Counted from the first letter of the stretch, positions 26,301 through 35,744 are shown. The stretch: 64,000 nucleotides of DNA from Franconibacter pulveris DSM 19144 (GCA_000621185.1 JHYZ01000015.1:62001-126000); one strand, 5' to 3'. Numbers and translations are program-made. Notes: generated by a model from the sequence alone, not told the origin.

Positions 26301-28499
26301 TTAAACCAGAGTCGGCAACCCGTTCAACAGCTTATCGACGGTGATGGGGTAATCCCGCACCCGCACGCCCGTGGCGTTGTAAATGGCGTTGGCGATAGCG
26401 GCGCTGACGCCGCACAGGCCCAGCTCGCCCACCCCTTTGGCTTTCATCGGAGAGGAGATCGGGTCGGTGTCTTCAATGAAGATAACCTCCTGCTCGGGGA
26501 TATCGGCATGCACCGGCACTTCATAAGCCGCCATATCGTGGTTAACGAAGAACCCGAGCCGCGTATCCACCGCCAGCTCTTCCATCAGCGCCCCGCCAAG
26601 CCCCATGGTCATGGCGCCAATCACCTGGCTGCGCGCAGTTTTCGGGTTGAGAATGCGGCCTGCGGCGCACACCGCCAGCATGCGGCGAACGCGTACCTCG
26701 CCTGTCGCCGCATCCACCGCCACTTCAACGAAGTGCCCGGCGAAGGTGGACTGCTGGAACTGCTGGTCGAGGTCGCCATACTCCATGGTGTCTTCCGCGG
26801 AGATCGTCCCGCCCGCCGCCGCCTCCGCCAGCGGCACGCTGCGATCGCCTGCGCGAACCTGTCCGTCGGTAAACTCCACGGTACCGGCGTCCATGCCAAG
26901 CGTGTTCGCCACCGCTTCGCGCAGTTTTACGCAGGCGGCGTAAACGCCCGCCGTTGAGCTGTTGGCGCCCCACTGCCCGCCGGAACCGGAAGAGACCGGG
27001 AAATCAGAGTCGCCAAGGCGCACCACGACCTTCTCCAGCGGCACGCCCATCATCTCGGCGGCGGTCTGGGCAATGATGGTGTAGCTGCCGGTGCCGATGT
27101 CGGTCATGTCCGTCTCAACGGTCACCACGCCCTGTGAATCGAGAAGCACGCGCGCGCCGGACGGAGTCAGCAGGTTGTTGCGAAAGCCCGCCGCCATGCC
27201 ATACCCCACCAGCCAGCGGCCGTCGCGCACCTGCGCGGGTTTAGGGTTGCGACGGTTCCAGCCGAAACGCTCCGCACCCGTACGTAAACACTCCACCAGC
27301 TGACGACGAGAAAAGAAGCGCTCCGGTTTCGCGGGGTCCACCTGGGTGTCGTTGCGAATACGAAACTCCACCGGGTCCATGCCCAGCCGTTCGGCCATCT
27401 CGTCGATGGCTATCTCCAGCACCATCATCCCTGGCGCTTCGCCGGGGGCGCGCATGGAGTTGCCTTCCGGCAGGCTAAGCTCAGCCAGACGCAGCCCGGT
27501 GTGACGGTTCGCCCCGGCGTAGAGCAGTTCGGTCTGGTTGGTCGCCGTCTCCGTCGGGCCGCCCGGCAGGTTGCCGGACCAGCTTTCATGGGCAATGGCG
27601 GTAATGCGCCCGCTCTCTTCAGCGCCGATGCGCACGCGCTGAATCGTCGCCGGGCGATGGGTCGTGTTGTTAGGGATAAACGGCCTTGGCAGCATTACCT
27701 TAACGGGCCGTTTCGCCGCACGCGCGCCGAGCGCGGCCAGCAGGGCATCGCTGCGCAAGAACAGCTTGCTGCCGAAACCGCCGCCGATATAGGGCGAGCG
27801 CACGCGAATGTTTTCTTCCGGGATGTTAAGCGTTTTCGCAAGGTCGCCCTTCCACCAGTTGATCATCTGGCTGGAGGTCCAGAGGGTGAGTTTGTCCCCT
27901 TCCCAGGCGGCCATTGAGGCGTGCGGCTCCATCGCCATATGGCTCTGGTCCGGCGTGGTGTAGGTGGCGTCGAGCTTTACCGCCGCCGTGTTAAACGCGC
28001 CGTCGAAATCCCCGACGACTTTATCCGGCGTATCGTCCGGCGGTTCCGTCACGCCAGGTTTTTGCCGGGCGAGATCGTACGCGCCCGGCTCGCGGCGGTA
28101 GCGCACGTCAATCAGCGCTGACGCCGCGCGCGCCTGCTCGAACGTCTCCGCCACCACCACGGCGATGGCCTGATGGTAATGCTCGATTTCAGGACCGCCC
28201 AAAAGCGTTGCAGCGTTCATCTCCCCTTTGCCGAGCGGCCCCGCGTTGTCAGCGGTGACCACCGCCAACACGCCGGGCGCGTTTTTCGCCGCGCTAATAT
28301 CCATTGAGGTGATACGGCCTTTGGCGATGGCGGACCCCACCACATGCCCGTAGGCGACGTTCGGCGCTTCTTTGTGCCATTCATAGGCGTAAGTCGCCGT
28401 GCCGGTGGTTTTCAGCGGGCCGTCGATACGGTCATGCGGGCGGCCCACCACTTTCATCTGGTCAATCGGGTTCTCTTGTGCCGGTTTATCAAATTTCAT
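26301..28499 (-). CDS. paoC: Periplasmic aldehyde oxidoreductase, molybdenum subunit PaoC
   Basis: 732 residues, the same length as E. coli PaoC (YagR). Xanthine-oxidase-family catalytic subunit binding MCD; it oxidises aromatic and other aldehydes to acids in the periplasm. The catalytic Glu is residue 692 in KGVGELGLCG; the molybdopterin-binding stretches GGGFGSKL and GSGGQWGANSS are present. It has no signal of its own and should travel with the Tat-exported PaoA. It starts 4 bases after the paoB stop. Confidence 0.94.
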   Translation of the reverse strand: MKFDKPAQENPIDQMKVVGRPHDRIDGPLKTTGTATYAYEWHKEAPNVAYGHVVGSAIAKGRITSMDISAAKNAPGVLAVVTADNAGPLGKGEMNAATLLGGPEIEHYHQAIAVVVAETFEQARAASALIDVRYRREPGAYDLARQKPGVTEPPDDTPDKVVGDFDGAFNTAAVKLDATYTTPDQSHMAMEPHASMAAWEGDKLTLWTSSQMINWWKGDLAKTLNIPEENIRVRSPYIGGGFGSKLFLRSDALLAALGARAAKRPVKVMLPRPFIPNNTTHRPATIQRVRIGAEESGRITAIAHESWSGNLPGGPTETATNQTELLYAGANRHTGLRLAELSLPEGNSMRAPGEAPGMMVLEIAIDEMAERLGMDPVEFRIRNDTQVDPAKPERFFSRRQLVECLRTGAERFGWNRRNPKPAQVRDGRWLVGYGMAAGFRNNLLTPSGARVLLDSQGVVTVETDMTDIGTGSYTIIAQTAAEMMGVPLEKVVVRLGDSDFPVSSGSGGQWGANSSTAGVYAACVKLREAVANTLGMDAGTVEFTDGQVRAGDRSVPLAEAAAGGTISAEDTMEYGDLDQQFQQSTFAGHFVEVAVDAATGEVRVRRMLAVCAAGRILNPKTARSQVIGAMTMGLGGALMEELAVDTRLGFFVNHDMAAYEVPVHADIPEQEVIFIEDTDPISSPMKAKGVGELGLCGVSAAIANAIYNATGVRVRDYPITVDKLLNGLPTLV

Positions 28500-28503
28500 C
28501 CGC

Positions 28504-29454
28504 TTAGGCCCTCGCTTCCGTCAGCACCGAGGCGAGCGTGCGCTTCGCCAGTGTCAGCTTGAACTCGTTTTCCGGCGTCGGCTGCGCGTCGGCGAACAGC
28601 CGGTCATATACCGCCTGCGCGCCGTGAACGAGCTGAGCGTCCGCCTCCTCCATTCGCCAGGGCTTATGGGCCACGCCGCCCAGCGCCACGCGGCCTGTGC
28701 CGTCGGGCTGCACTACGGCGGCCACCGAGACCAGGGCGAAGGCGTAAGAGGCGCGATCGCGCACTTTACGATAGATATGCGTGCCACCGAGCGGCGGCGG
28801 CAGCGTGACGGCGGTAATAAATTCCCCCGGCGCCAGCACCGTTTCCAGATGCGGCGTGTTGCCCGGCGCGCGATAAAAGTCCGCTACCGGGATATGGCGC
28901 TCGCTGCCGTCCGGGTTCACGGTTTCCACTACGGCGTCGAGCAACCGCATGGCGACAGCCATATCGCTCGGATGGGTGGCGATGCAGGCTTCGCTTGCGC
29001 CCACCACCGCAAGCTGGCGGCTGTAGCCTCCCAGTGCGGCGCAGCCGCTGCCGGGCAGCCGCTTGTTGCAGGGCTGATTGGTATCATAAAAATAGGGGCA
29101 GCGGGTGCGCTGCAACAGGTTGCCGGCAGTGGTCGCGCGGTTTCGCAGCTGGCCCGAAGCGCCCGCCAGCAGCGCCCGTGAAAGCACGGCGTAGTTACGG
29201 CGAACGCGTTCATCCGCCGCCAGATCGGTGTTGCGCACCAGCGCGCCTATCCGCAGGCCGCCTTCGGCGGTCGGCTCAATCTTATCCAGCGCCAGGCCGT
29301 TCACGTCTATCAGGTGGACGGGGGTTTCAATCTCAAGCTTCATCAGGTCCAGCAGGTTAGTGCCGCCCGCGATAAACTTTGCGCCCGGATGTTGCTTAGC
29401 GCTGGCCGCCGCGTCGGCAGGCGTGGCAGCGCGTTCGTATGTAAAAGCCTTCAT
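28504..29454 (-). CDS. paoB: Periplasmic aldehyde oxidoreductase, FAD subunit PaoB
   Basis: 316-residue FAD-binding subunit of the CO-dehydrogenase/xanthine-dehydrogenase medium-chain type: [13 protein letters not shown] near residue 30 for FAD and a Cys-rich insert ([19 protein letters not shown] and the following GCAA) that carries the extra [4Fe-4S] cluster seen in E. coli PaoB. It passes electrons from the PaoA iron-sulfur clusters to FAD. The start overlaps paoA by 4 bases. Confidence 0.93.
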   Translation of the reverse strand: MKAFTYERAATPADAAASAKQHPGAKFIAGGTNLLDLMKLEIETPVHLIDVNGLALDKIEPTAEGGLRIGALVRNTDLAADERVRRNYAVLSRALLAGASGQLRNRATTAGNLLQRTRCPYFYDTNQPCNKRLPGSGCAALGGYSRQLAVVGASEACIATHPSDMAVAMRLLDAVVETVNPDGSERHIPVADFYRAPGNTPHLETVLAPGEFITAVTLPPPLGGTHIYRKVRDRASYAFALVSVAAVVQPDGTGRVALGGVAHKPWRMEEADAQLVHGAQAVYDRLFADAQPTPENEFKLTLAKRTLASVLTEARA

Positions 29455-30170
29455 GATTTCTCCCCTCCGGCAACCTCTTCAATCGCGGCAAGAATGTTGG
29501 AATAGGCGCCGCAGCGGCAGATATTGCCGCTCATACGTTCGCGTATTTCGTCCGCCGTCATCTGAGGAGGGGAAACCAGGTCGAGCGTGACATGGCTTGG
29601 GATGCCCGCTTCTATCTCTTTTAGCACCGCGACGGAAGAGCAAATCTGCCCCGGCGTGCAGTAGCCGCACTGGTAGCCGTCATGTTTCACAAACGCCGCC
29701 TGCATCGGGTGCAGGTTGTTCGGGGTGCCGAGTCCTTCGATGGTGGTGACTTCCGCATCCTGGTGCATCACGGCAAGCGTCAGGCAGGCATTGATGCGCC
29801 GCCCGTCCACGATAACGGTGCAGGCGCCGCACTGGCCGTGGTCGCACCCTTTTTTGGTGCCGGTGAGTTGCAGGTTTTCGCGTAGCGCATCCAGCAGCGT
29901 AGTGCGCGTGTCCACCGCCAATTGCCGCACTTCACCGTTCACTTTCAGCCGCAGGGGCAGTATTTCCGGGGCGGGCGTCACCGGCGTTTCGCCTGCGAAC
30001 GCGGCTGTCGCTTTCGCAGAAACTGCCGCCGTCGCCGCCGTCGCGGCGCCTGCTTTGATAAGCTCCCGCCGCGTCAGGCTAAAATCGCCCTCGCCGATCG
30101 CCTGCGCGTTGCTGTAAACGCCCGCATCCTGCGGATGTCCTTTGTTATCTTCATCGCCTTGGTTGCTCAT
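29451..30170 (-). CDS. paoA: Periplasmic aldehyde oxidoreductase, [2Fe-2S] subunit PaoA
   Basis: 239-residue subunit with a twin-arginine signal ([20 protein letters not shown]), an N-terminal plant-ferredoxin-like [2Fe-2S] domain ([15 protein letters not shown]) and a C-terminal [2Fe-2S] domain ([21 protein letters not shown]). The Tat signal exports the folded PaoABC complex. GGAGG stands 6 bases before the ATG. First gene of the paoABC-xdhC-mocA operon. Confidence 0.94.
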   Translation of the reverse strand: MSNQGDEDNKGHPQDAGVYSNAQAIGEGDFSLTRRELIKAGAATAATAAVSAKATAAFAGETPVTPAPEILPLRLKVNGEVRQLAVDTRTTLLDALRENLQLTGTKKGCDHGQCGACTVIVDGRRINACLTLAVMHQDAEVTTIEGLGTPNNLHPMQAAFVKHDGYQCGYCTPGQICSSVAVLKEIEAGIPSHVTLDLVSPPQMTADEIRERMSGNICRCGAYSNILAAIEEVAGGEKS

Positions 30171-30391
30171 GCCAGGCCTCCAGTATCTTTTAAAGTGAAA
30201 GGGATAAAAGGCACGCTCGCCGCTGCTGTATCGCGCGGTTTTTTTTATAACGAACAGTTAATAATAGTCGGCGCTGGCGGCGGGGCGGCGGCGGGAAGGT
30301 AATTAGTGCTATGAGGAAAAGGTATAAATGCGTAGAAACAGGCGGTTAAACCGCAACGGTTTAATGATGAAAAGAGAAAAAAAGAAGATGA

Positions 30392-30414
30392 AGGGCGCCC
30401 GTTTGCGGCGCCCT
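30392..30414 (-). terminator. Terminator-like hairpin behind the DMT exporter gene
   Basis: Eight-bp stem AGGGCGCC/GGCGCCCT; on the minus strand it is followed by an interrupted T-rich tract (TTCATCTTCTTTTTTT). It ends the ligase-dioxygenase-exporter operon about 10 bases after the stop. Confidence 0.6.
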
Positions 30415-30423
30415 GTTCATTCG

Positions 30424-31323
30424 TCAATTACCCACCGGAACCGCCCTGCTCTGACGCGGACGCGTGGCCCAGAGCGAGGCGCCGACAATCAGCAACCCGC
30501 CAATCCAGCACGCCGGGGTTAATTTCTCCCCTAACCAGAGCGCGGCGAACAGCGCGCCGAACAGCGGCTCGGTGCCCATCAGCAATGAGGCATTGGTCGG
30601 CGTGGTGCGCTTCACCGCGTAATTCTGCGCGAAGAAGGCGAACAGCGTGCAGAACACCACCAGATAGCATGTCGCGCCCCAGAAGCTGATATTTTGCGGC
30701 AGCGGCGGAATGCCGTGTTGCGTCGCCAGCAGCAGGATCAGCGACCCGGCTCCCACCACGCCCGTCTGCACCGCCGTCAGCGCCAGGGATGGCACGTTGC
30801 GATGCTGCATCAGTTTCTTCGTCAGGCACACCATTACCGCCCGCAGCAGCGCCGCGCCCAGGATAAGCACATCGCCCGTGTTCATCTCGATAGCGAGGTT
30901 CCCGGTCAGCAGCAGCGCTCCGCACAGCGATACCCCCGCCGCGATGAACGCGGTATTTTCCGGCCGTTTGCGAAAGACAAGCCATTCGACGAAAGGCGTC
31001 AACACCACGCAAAGGCTTATCAGAAACGCGGCGTTGCTGGCGGTGGTATGCGCCACACCGTACGTTTCACACAAAAAAATAGCCAGCAGCACCGCGCCCA
31101 GTACAAGCCCCGGCCCGGTCGCCTGCCGCCAGCAGTTTTTCAGCGTGGGCAGCAGGATAAAAAAGGTCAGCATAAAGCGAATGCACAAGAAGCCGACCAC
31201 CGGGTAGAACAACACCGCCTGTTTGGCGATGCCGTAGCTGGTTCCCCAGACCACGGCCACCGCCAGCAGCATCCAGTCGGCGTAGCGTAAGGTTGTATTT
31301 TGCACCTGACATTGAACGCTCAT
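30424..31323 (-). CDS. EamA/DMT-family metabolite exporter
   Basis: 299-residue inner-membrane protein with ten predicted helices in two EamA repeats (WMLLAVAVVWGTSYGIAK and, in the second half, TNASLLMGTEPLFGALFAAL). DMT carriers of this type usually export amino acids or other small metabolites. It starts 3 bases after the dioxygenase stop, so it is the third gene of the operon with the ArgG-like ligase and the dioxygenase, and probably exports their product. Substrate unknown. Confidence 0.85.
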   Translation of the reverse strand: MSVQCQVQNTTLRYADWMLLAVAVVWGTSYGIAKQAVLFYPVVGFLCIRFMLTFFILLPTLKNCWRQATGPGLVLGAVLLAIFLCETYGVAHTTASNAAFLISLCVVLTPFVEWLVFRKRPENTAFIAAGVSLCGALLLTGNLAIEMNTGDVLILGAALLRAVMVCLTKKLMQHRNVPSLALTAVQTGVVGAGSLILLLATQHGIPPLPQNISFWGATCYLVVFCTLFAFFAQNYAVKRTTPTNASLLMGTEPLFGALFAALWLGEKLTPACWIGGLLIVGASLWATRPRQSRAVPVGN

Positions 31324-31326
31324 CGC

Positions 31327-32070
31327 TTATTCCCGCTCCCAGGCAATCACCAGCACATCGCGATATCCCTGCGAGCCTTTGCTGCACAGGATGGGGGTAA
31401 CCTCATGCATGACGCGATGATCGTCGGCCACAATCACATCCAGCGGCTGGCTGAGCGTTTTGGTGCACAGCACGTTGCGGGCGTTGTCCGTCACGGTGGT
31501 AACGCCGCCCGACACGTTCACCCGGCGGATAAGCATCATGGCGATGTAATCCACGCCGTCGCGATGCAGCCCTTCCGGCGTCGGCTTGCCGGTCTCTTCG
31601 GCGTCCGTCAGGATGCGATAAGGGTGCAGACGAATGCGCCACCGGCAGGTTTCCCCCTCCGCCTGATTAAAGACGCGCCCCAGCCCGCGCAGGATAGAGA
31701 TAAACAGCGGATGGTTGATAAACCCCTCTTCCAGCGGCGGATAAACGCGATCGACGCCGCCGTTTAAGGTGTTGATATTTTTAGGCTGCGAGTAAGGCTC
31801 GTGCGCCAGCAGCTTGAGTTCGCCCTCCGGGTCGCGCAGTTCAAACTGGCTGTAACGGCGGTAACGATAGGTGCCGTTATCCGCCATAAACTCATCACGC
31901 GCCAGCGAGTCCCAGTAGCGGGAAAACGAGGAGATATACTCTTCGCCCAGCTCCAGGTCGTCTTTCAGCTCTTCGCCTGCGATGAAAATCCAGCCGTCGT
32001 TTTTGATGGCCTGCGCCGCATGGTTAATCGAGCAGGTCGGCAGAGCGTAATATTGACTGATTGTTTCCAT
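31327..32070 (-). CDS. 2-oxoglutarate/Fe(II) dioxygenase of the free amino acid hydroxylase (BsmA/IDO) family
   Basis: 247 residues. The iron ligands are His169 and Asp171 (EGLHRDGVDYI) and His222 (RVMHEVTP), with Arg237 (GYRDVLVI) placed to bind 2-oxoglutarate. I recognise the 2OG-Fe dioxygenase family whose studied members hydroxylate free L-amino acids such as isoleucine, leucine or methionine. GAGG lies 6 bases upstream of the ATG. It sits between an ArgG-like ligase (8-base gap) and an exporter (3-base gap), suggesting it makes or modifies an amino-acid-derived small molecule. Substrate unknown. Confidence 0.83.
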   Translation of the reverse strand: METISQYYALPTCSINHAAQAIKNDGWIFIAGEELKDDLELGEEYISSFSRYWDSLARDEFMADNGTYRYRRYSQFELRDPEGELKLLAHEPYSQPKNINTLNGGVDRVYPPLEEGFINHPLFISILRGLGRVFNQAEGETCRWRIRLHPYRILTDAEETGKPTPEGLHRDGVDYIAMMLIRRVNVSGGVTTVTDNARNVLCTKTLSQPLDVIVADDHRVMHEVTPILCSKGSQGYRDVLVIAWERE

Positions 32071-32078
32071 GGTTCACC

Positions 32079-33302
32079 TCAGGCAGTTAATGAGTAAGCA
32101 GGCGTCAAAGAGGGAGAGAGATCGGCGAGAGAACGGCTGCCGCGCACGCGGGCAATCTGTTTTTCCCAGCCGTCGCGATCGGTCAGGTAGAGCGGGTCGC
32201 GCGCTTTAATGGCGGCAAGATCCGCCACGCCGCTGCGCAGGTTGAAGAACACGGTGCCGCTCACCGCCTCGGCGCTGGTGCGGATAAACGCGGCGAGAGA
32301 GGCGGCCAGCATGCCGTACCAGCGGCCCTCTATCGCCTCGTTCACCCAGGTTTGCTCCAGCGTCAGCTTCTGGCGCAGCAGCGCGGCATCCAGCGTGGCG
32401 GTTTCAAGGTGGCGGAACGCCGCCATCAGCAGCATCGCCGCCGGAGCTTCGCGCACTTCCAGCACCTTCTCGCCGCCTTCCAGGTGCTCCAGCCCGCTAA
32501 AGCGGCCAATGCCGTGGCGGCCAACAACCGCGTTAAGGTGCTCGATAAGCGTCAGCAGCGGCAACGTTTGCCCGTTTACCGCCACCGGCGCGCCGCGCTC
32601 AAAGCAGACGGAGAGCAGTTCGTCCGGCTGAGCGCTGCGGCAGGAAGTCCACTTAAACAGCGCTTCCGGCATCATGAAATCTTCCGGGTTATCCAGCGCG
32701 CCGGATTCGTACTCGCGAACCCAGATATTGGCGTCGCCGCTGATGCCGCGCGCCTGAAAGCGCGGCAGCCCCGCCTGCGCCAGCGCCTGAATTTTCTCTT
32801 CGCGGCTGAAAGCCGAGTATTCGTAGGGGCTGCCGATAAAGCCGTTGAAGTTGAGCTGGCTCAGCGCGCCGTTAAGACGACGCAGGCTGTTTTGCGACTG
32901 GTTAGCAGTATGCAAAATGGCGTCGCAGCCGAGCGTTTGCGCCATCTCCACCGCCAGCCGGGCGATGAGCGGTCGGGAAAGCGATGAGCTGATGGGATAG
33001 ATGCCCATGTACTGCGCGTTCGCACGGATAGCCGGGATAATGAACTCCCGCGCAAACTGCTCACGCGCATCGATAATTTTTAAGTCGACATTAAAAAAGC
33101 CGGTGATGTGCCGCAGGTCGTCGGCGTCCACGCCATCGCCGAGATCGACGGTAAGCGCGGTGACTTTGCAACCAGTCTGCGATAGTTTGTAAAGCAGGTA
33201 GCTGCTGTCAACGCCACCGCTAAACAACGTCAGAATATGCTTTGACTGGCGGGCTACATAAGAGAGATCTTCAAGGCTACGTACTTGCTGATAACGCTTC
33301 AT
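32079..33302 (-). CDS. Argininosuccinate-synthase-like ATP-dependent ligase with divergent substrate site
   Basis: 407 residues with the ArgG fold in order: PP-loop ATP site (Ser28-Ser34 in LFSGGVDSSYLL), FIIPAIRANAQY near 88, YPISSSLSRPLIA near 102-114, and a C-terminal ArgG-like domain (VFFNLRSGVAD). The segment that binds aspartate and citrulline in ArgG (TGKGNDQVRFE) is replaced at 131-143 by HTANQSQNSLRRL, so the key Asn-Asp pair becomes Gln-Asn, and SMDENL becomes SGDANI. It is therefore unlikely to make argininosuccinate, and more likely joins other amino or ureido substrates with ATP-to-AMP chemistry. First gene of the three-gene operon. Confidence 0.82.
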   Translation of the reverse strand: MKRYQQVRSLEDLSYVARQSKHILTLFSGGVDSSYLLYKLSQTGCKVTALTVDLGDGVDADDLRHITGFFNVDLKIIDAREQFAREFIIPAIRANAQYMGIYPISSSLSRPLIARLAVEMAQTLGCDAILHTANQSQNSLRRLNGALSQLNFNGFIGSPYEYSAFSREEKIQALAQAGLPRFQARGISGDANIWVREYESGALDNPEDFMMPEALFKWTSCRSAQPDELLSVCFERGAPVAVNGQTLPLLTLIEHLNAVVGRHGIGRFSGLEHLEGGEKVLEVREAPAAMLLMAAFRHLETATLDAALLRQKLTLEQTWVNEAIEGRWYGMLAASLAAFIRTSAEAVSGTVFFNLRSGVADLAAIKARDPLYLTDRDGWEKQIARVRGSRSLADLSPSLTPAYSLTA

Positions 33303-33413
33303 TATCGCTTTCCTTACAGGGTGAATGTCGGTTTTCTGTGACGTGCCACGGGGCGATTATGGGCTATCCCGCTTCGGTGAATAATCGGGGTAAACAAACA
33401 AGACTCTTGCGCT

Positions 33414-34397
33414 ATGAGAACAAATCAATACATGGGGCTGCTGCCGTATATGGCGGTGTTTGTGAAAGTGGTGGAGACGGGCAGTTTTTCCGCCGCGGCG
33501 GAACAGCTCGGCACCACGGCATCGTCCATTAGCCGCCAGGTCGCCTGCCTCGAACAGGCGCTGTCGGTGAAGCTGCTGGAGCGAACCACGCGGCGGCTTA
33601 AGCTTTCTGCGGCCGGCACCGACGCTTACGCCCGCTGCTGCGAGATGGTGCAGTCGGCGAAACTGGTGCTGGAGCTGGCGGAGCGCATCAACGAAGCGCC
33701 GCAGGGAATGGTGAAAATCAGCGCGCCGCGCGCGTTCGGCATGCGGCTGATAGCGCCTCATATCGAGGAGTTCTTAAACCGCTACCCCGAAGTGGATGTG
33801 CAACTCAGGCTCACCGATCGTCCTGTAGACCTGATAGGCGATGACCTCGATTTGATGGTGCGCATTACCGATACCCCGCCTGAAGGGCTGGCGGCGCGCC
33901 CGCTTATCCGGGTCAGCCATATTATCTGCGCCACCGCCGCCTACCTTGAAAAGCGCGGTTATCCGCAACACCCGAACGACCTGGCGCTGCACAGTTGCCT
34001 CTATCTTGGGGAGATCCCCGGCGATAACTGCTGGAAATTCCGCCATCTTCATACTCAGGAGCGGGTTAATGTGACGGTGCGCGGGCGCTATGTCACCAAC
34101 CACAGCCGGGCGCGGCTCGAAGGGGTGCTCAGCAGTCTCGGCATTGGCTGCCTGCCGTGGTTTGTCGCCCGCGAAGCGCTTGAGGCGAAGCAGATTGTCG
34201 AGGTGCTGCCGCAGTGGGACTACACAACCTCTTACTACGGCATGTCCTGGATCCTTTATCACCCGAACCGTTTTCTGCCGCCGAAGTGCCGGGTGCTGAT
34301 CGATTTTCTCGCCGAGAAAATTGCCGACAGCGACCTGAACCGCCGCGCCCGCGCCTACCCACCAGCGCAGGAAGGGGTGAAGCGGCTGAATGGATAG
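33414..34397 (+). CDS. LysR-family transcriptional regulator, divergent from the ArgG-like operon
   Basis: 327 residues: N-terminal winged helix-turn-helix (SFSAAAEQLGTTASSISRQV, LLERTTRRLKLSAAG) and a LysR substrate-binding domain (RLIAPHIEEFLNRYPEVDVQL, GIGCLPWFVAREAL). A second in-frame ATG at 33432 (MGLLPYMAVF) is an equally plausible start; neither has a strong ribosome site. It is divergent from the ligase gene with 111 bases between, the usual position of a LysR activator of its neighbour. Effector unknown. Confidence 0.87.
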   Translation: MRTNQYMGLLPYMAVFVKVVETGSFSAAAEQLGTTASSISRQVACLEQALSVKLLERTTRRLKLSAAGTDAYARCCEMVQSAKLVLELAERINEAPQGMVKISAPRAFGMRLIAPHIEEFLNRYPEVDVQLRLTDRPVDLIGDDLDLMVRITDTPPEGLAARPLIRVSHIICATAAYLEKRGYPQHPNDLALHSCLYLGEIPGDNCWKFRHLHTQERVNVTVRGRYVTNHSRARLEGVLSSLGIGCLPWFVAREALEAKQIVEVLPQWDYTTSYYGMSWILYHPNRFLPPKCRVLIDFLAEKIADSDLNRRARAYPPAQEGVKRLNG

Positions 34398-34756
34398 CGC
34401 CGTTAGCGTTGCTCTTTTCCCGGCGCGTTAATTCCCAGCGCTTTTCCCACCAGCGAAAAGGCGGCAGAGGGCTGTTTTCTGCGGGGATACTGCAGGTAAT
34501 AGCCGGGAAAAGGCCTACACCACGTTGCCGGAGGGGAGCGCCCCGCCCTTTTCGCTGCCGTTCGGGCGTTTTAAAACTAATCTGAAGCAGCGGGCCAGAC
34601 GCCGCACGCATCCCCTCGCCAGCGCGCCTTAAATAGTTCAAAAGATCAGATGGTTAAACACCCTTTCCCGCCTCGCTTTTCATAACCTAAACGAAACGGT
34701 TTAAGGCTTTTCAATAACCTGTGGTTTTGGCAAACCGATGCAGCGCCGTCGATTTA
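34398..34756. other. Gap between the LysR gene and the SDR gene
   Basis: No coding sequence recognised; open frames here are shadows of GC-rich codon bias. The only signal I see in the wider gap is the promoter noted at 34761-34770. Confidence 0.5.
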
Positions 34757-34760
34757 TGAA

Positions 34761-34770
34761 CTACGCTTAA
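34761..34770 (+). promoter_or_regulatory. Probable sigma-S type -10 element
   Basis: CTACGCTTAA fits the extended RpoS -10 consensus CTAYRCTTAA at every position. It lies about 110 bases before the start of a YghA-like SDR, a gene type often induced in stationary phase. No clear -35 is needed by sigma-S. Confidence 0.5.
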
Positions 34771-34880
34771 CATTCATTTTGACGAGTTCAGGCGCGCCTG
34801 GCTCGTTTATTCCTGTCGCGGCGCCTTTGCGCTGCGTTGTTTCCACCAGCGGCTACGCTGTCAGAAAAGGAGATCGAACG

Positions 34881-35738
34881 ATGTCGAACTATCCTACTCC
34901 CCCGTTTCCTGAACAACAGCAGAACTGGCCTGGCTCCACCAAAGATATGCAACCCCAGCCCGACCACGGTGAAACCAGTTATAAAGGCTCGGGCAAACTG
35001 ACCGGTAAAGCGGCGATTATTACCGGCGGCGACTCCGGCATCGGCCGCGCGGTCGCTATCGCCTACGCCCGTGAAGGCGCAGATGTGCTTATCTCTTACC
35101 TTGATGAACATGAAGACGCCAAAGAGACGGCGCGTCTGGTTGAAGAGGCCGGGCGCAAAGCGGTGCTGGTGAGCGGCGATATCACCGAGCTGGCGCAGTG
35201 CCAGGCGGTGGTGGATAAAGCCGTGGAAGCCTTCGGTAAAATCGACATTGTGGTCAATAACGCCGCCTTCCAGCAGACGCGCAATTCTCTGGATGAGATA
35301 AGCGACGACGAGTTTGACCGCACCATTAAGACCAACCTTTACGGCACCTTCCGCATCTGCAAAGCCGCCGTACCGCATATGCCGAAAGGCGGGTCGCTTA
35401 TTCATACCGCATCGGTAAACGCCGATTCACCGAAGCCGATGCTGGTGGCCTATTCCGCCACCAAAGCGGCTATCGTCAACCTCTCCGGCAGCCTTGCGGC
35501 GCTACTGGCGGAAAAAGGCATCCGCTCTAACGCCGTTGCGCCGGGCCCTATCTGGACGCCGCTTATTCCGTCCACCATGCCCGCCGAGCAGGTGAAAAGC
35601 TTCGGCAGCCAGGTGCCGCTGGCGCGCGCCGGTCAGCCTGCCGAACTGGCGGCGCCGTACGTGATGCTGGCAAGCGACGAAGCGAGCTACATCTCCGGCG
35701 CCACTATCGCGGTGACCGGCGGTACTGCGGTTATCTGA
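34881..35738 (+). CDS. SDR-family NAD(P)-dependent oxidoreductase (YghA-like)
   Basis: 285 residues of the classical-extended short-chain dehydrogenase type with a hydrophilic N-terminal leader (about 40 residues, rich in Pro and Gln) as in E. coli YghA and Bacillus general stress proteins. Cofactor motif TGGDSGIG near 50, NNAA near 132, and the active-site Tyr-Lys in YSATKAA near 193. Start at 34881 is set by AAGGAG 9 bases upstream; an in-frame start at 34779 lacks a ribosome site. Substrate unknown; a stress role is suggested by the sigma-S-like promoter. Confidence 0.87.
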   Translation: MSNYPTPPFPEQQQNWPGSTKDMQPQPDHGETSYKGSGKLTGKAAIITGGDSGIGRAVAIAYAREGADVLISYLDEHEDAKETARLVEEAGRKAVLVSGDITELAQCQAVVDKAVEAFGKIDIVVNNAAFQQTRNSLDEISDDEFDRTIKTNLYGTFRICKAAVPHMPKGGSLIHTASVNADSPKPMLVAYSATKAAIVNLSGSLAALLAEKGIRSNAVAPGPIWTPLIPSTMPAEQVKSFGSQVPLARAGQPAELAAPYVMLASDEASYISGATIAVTGGTAVI

Positions 35739-35744
35739 TGTTTT

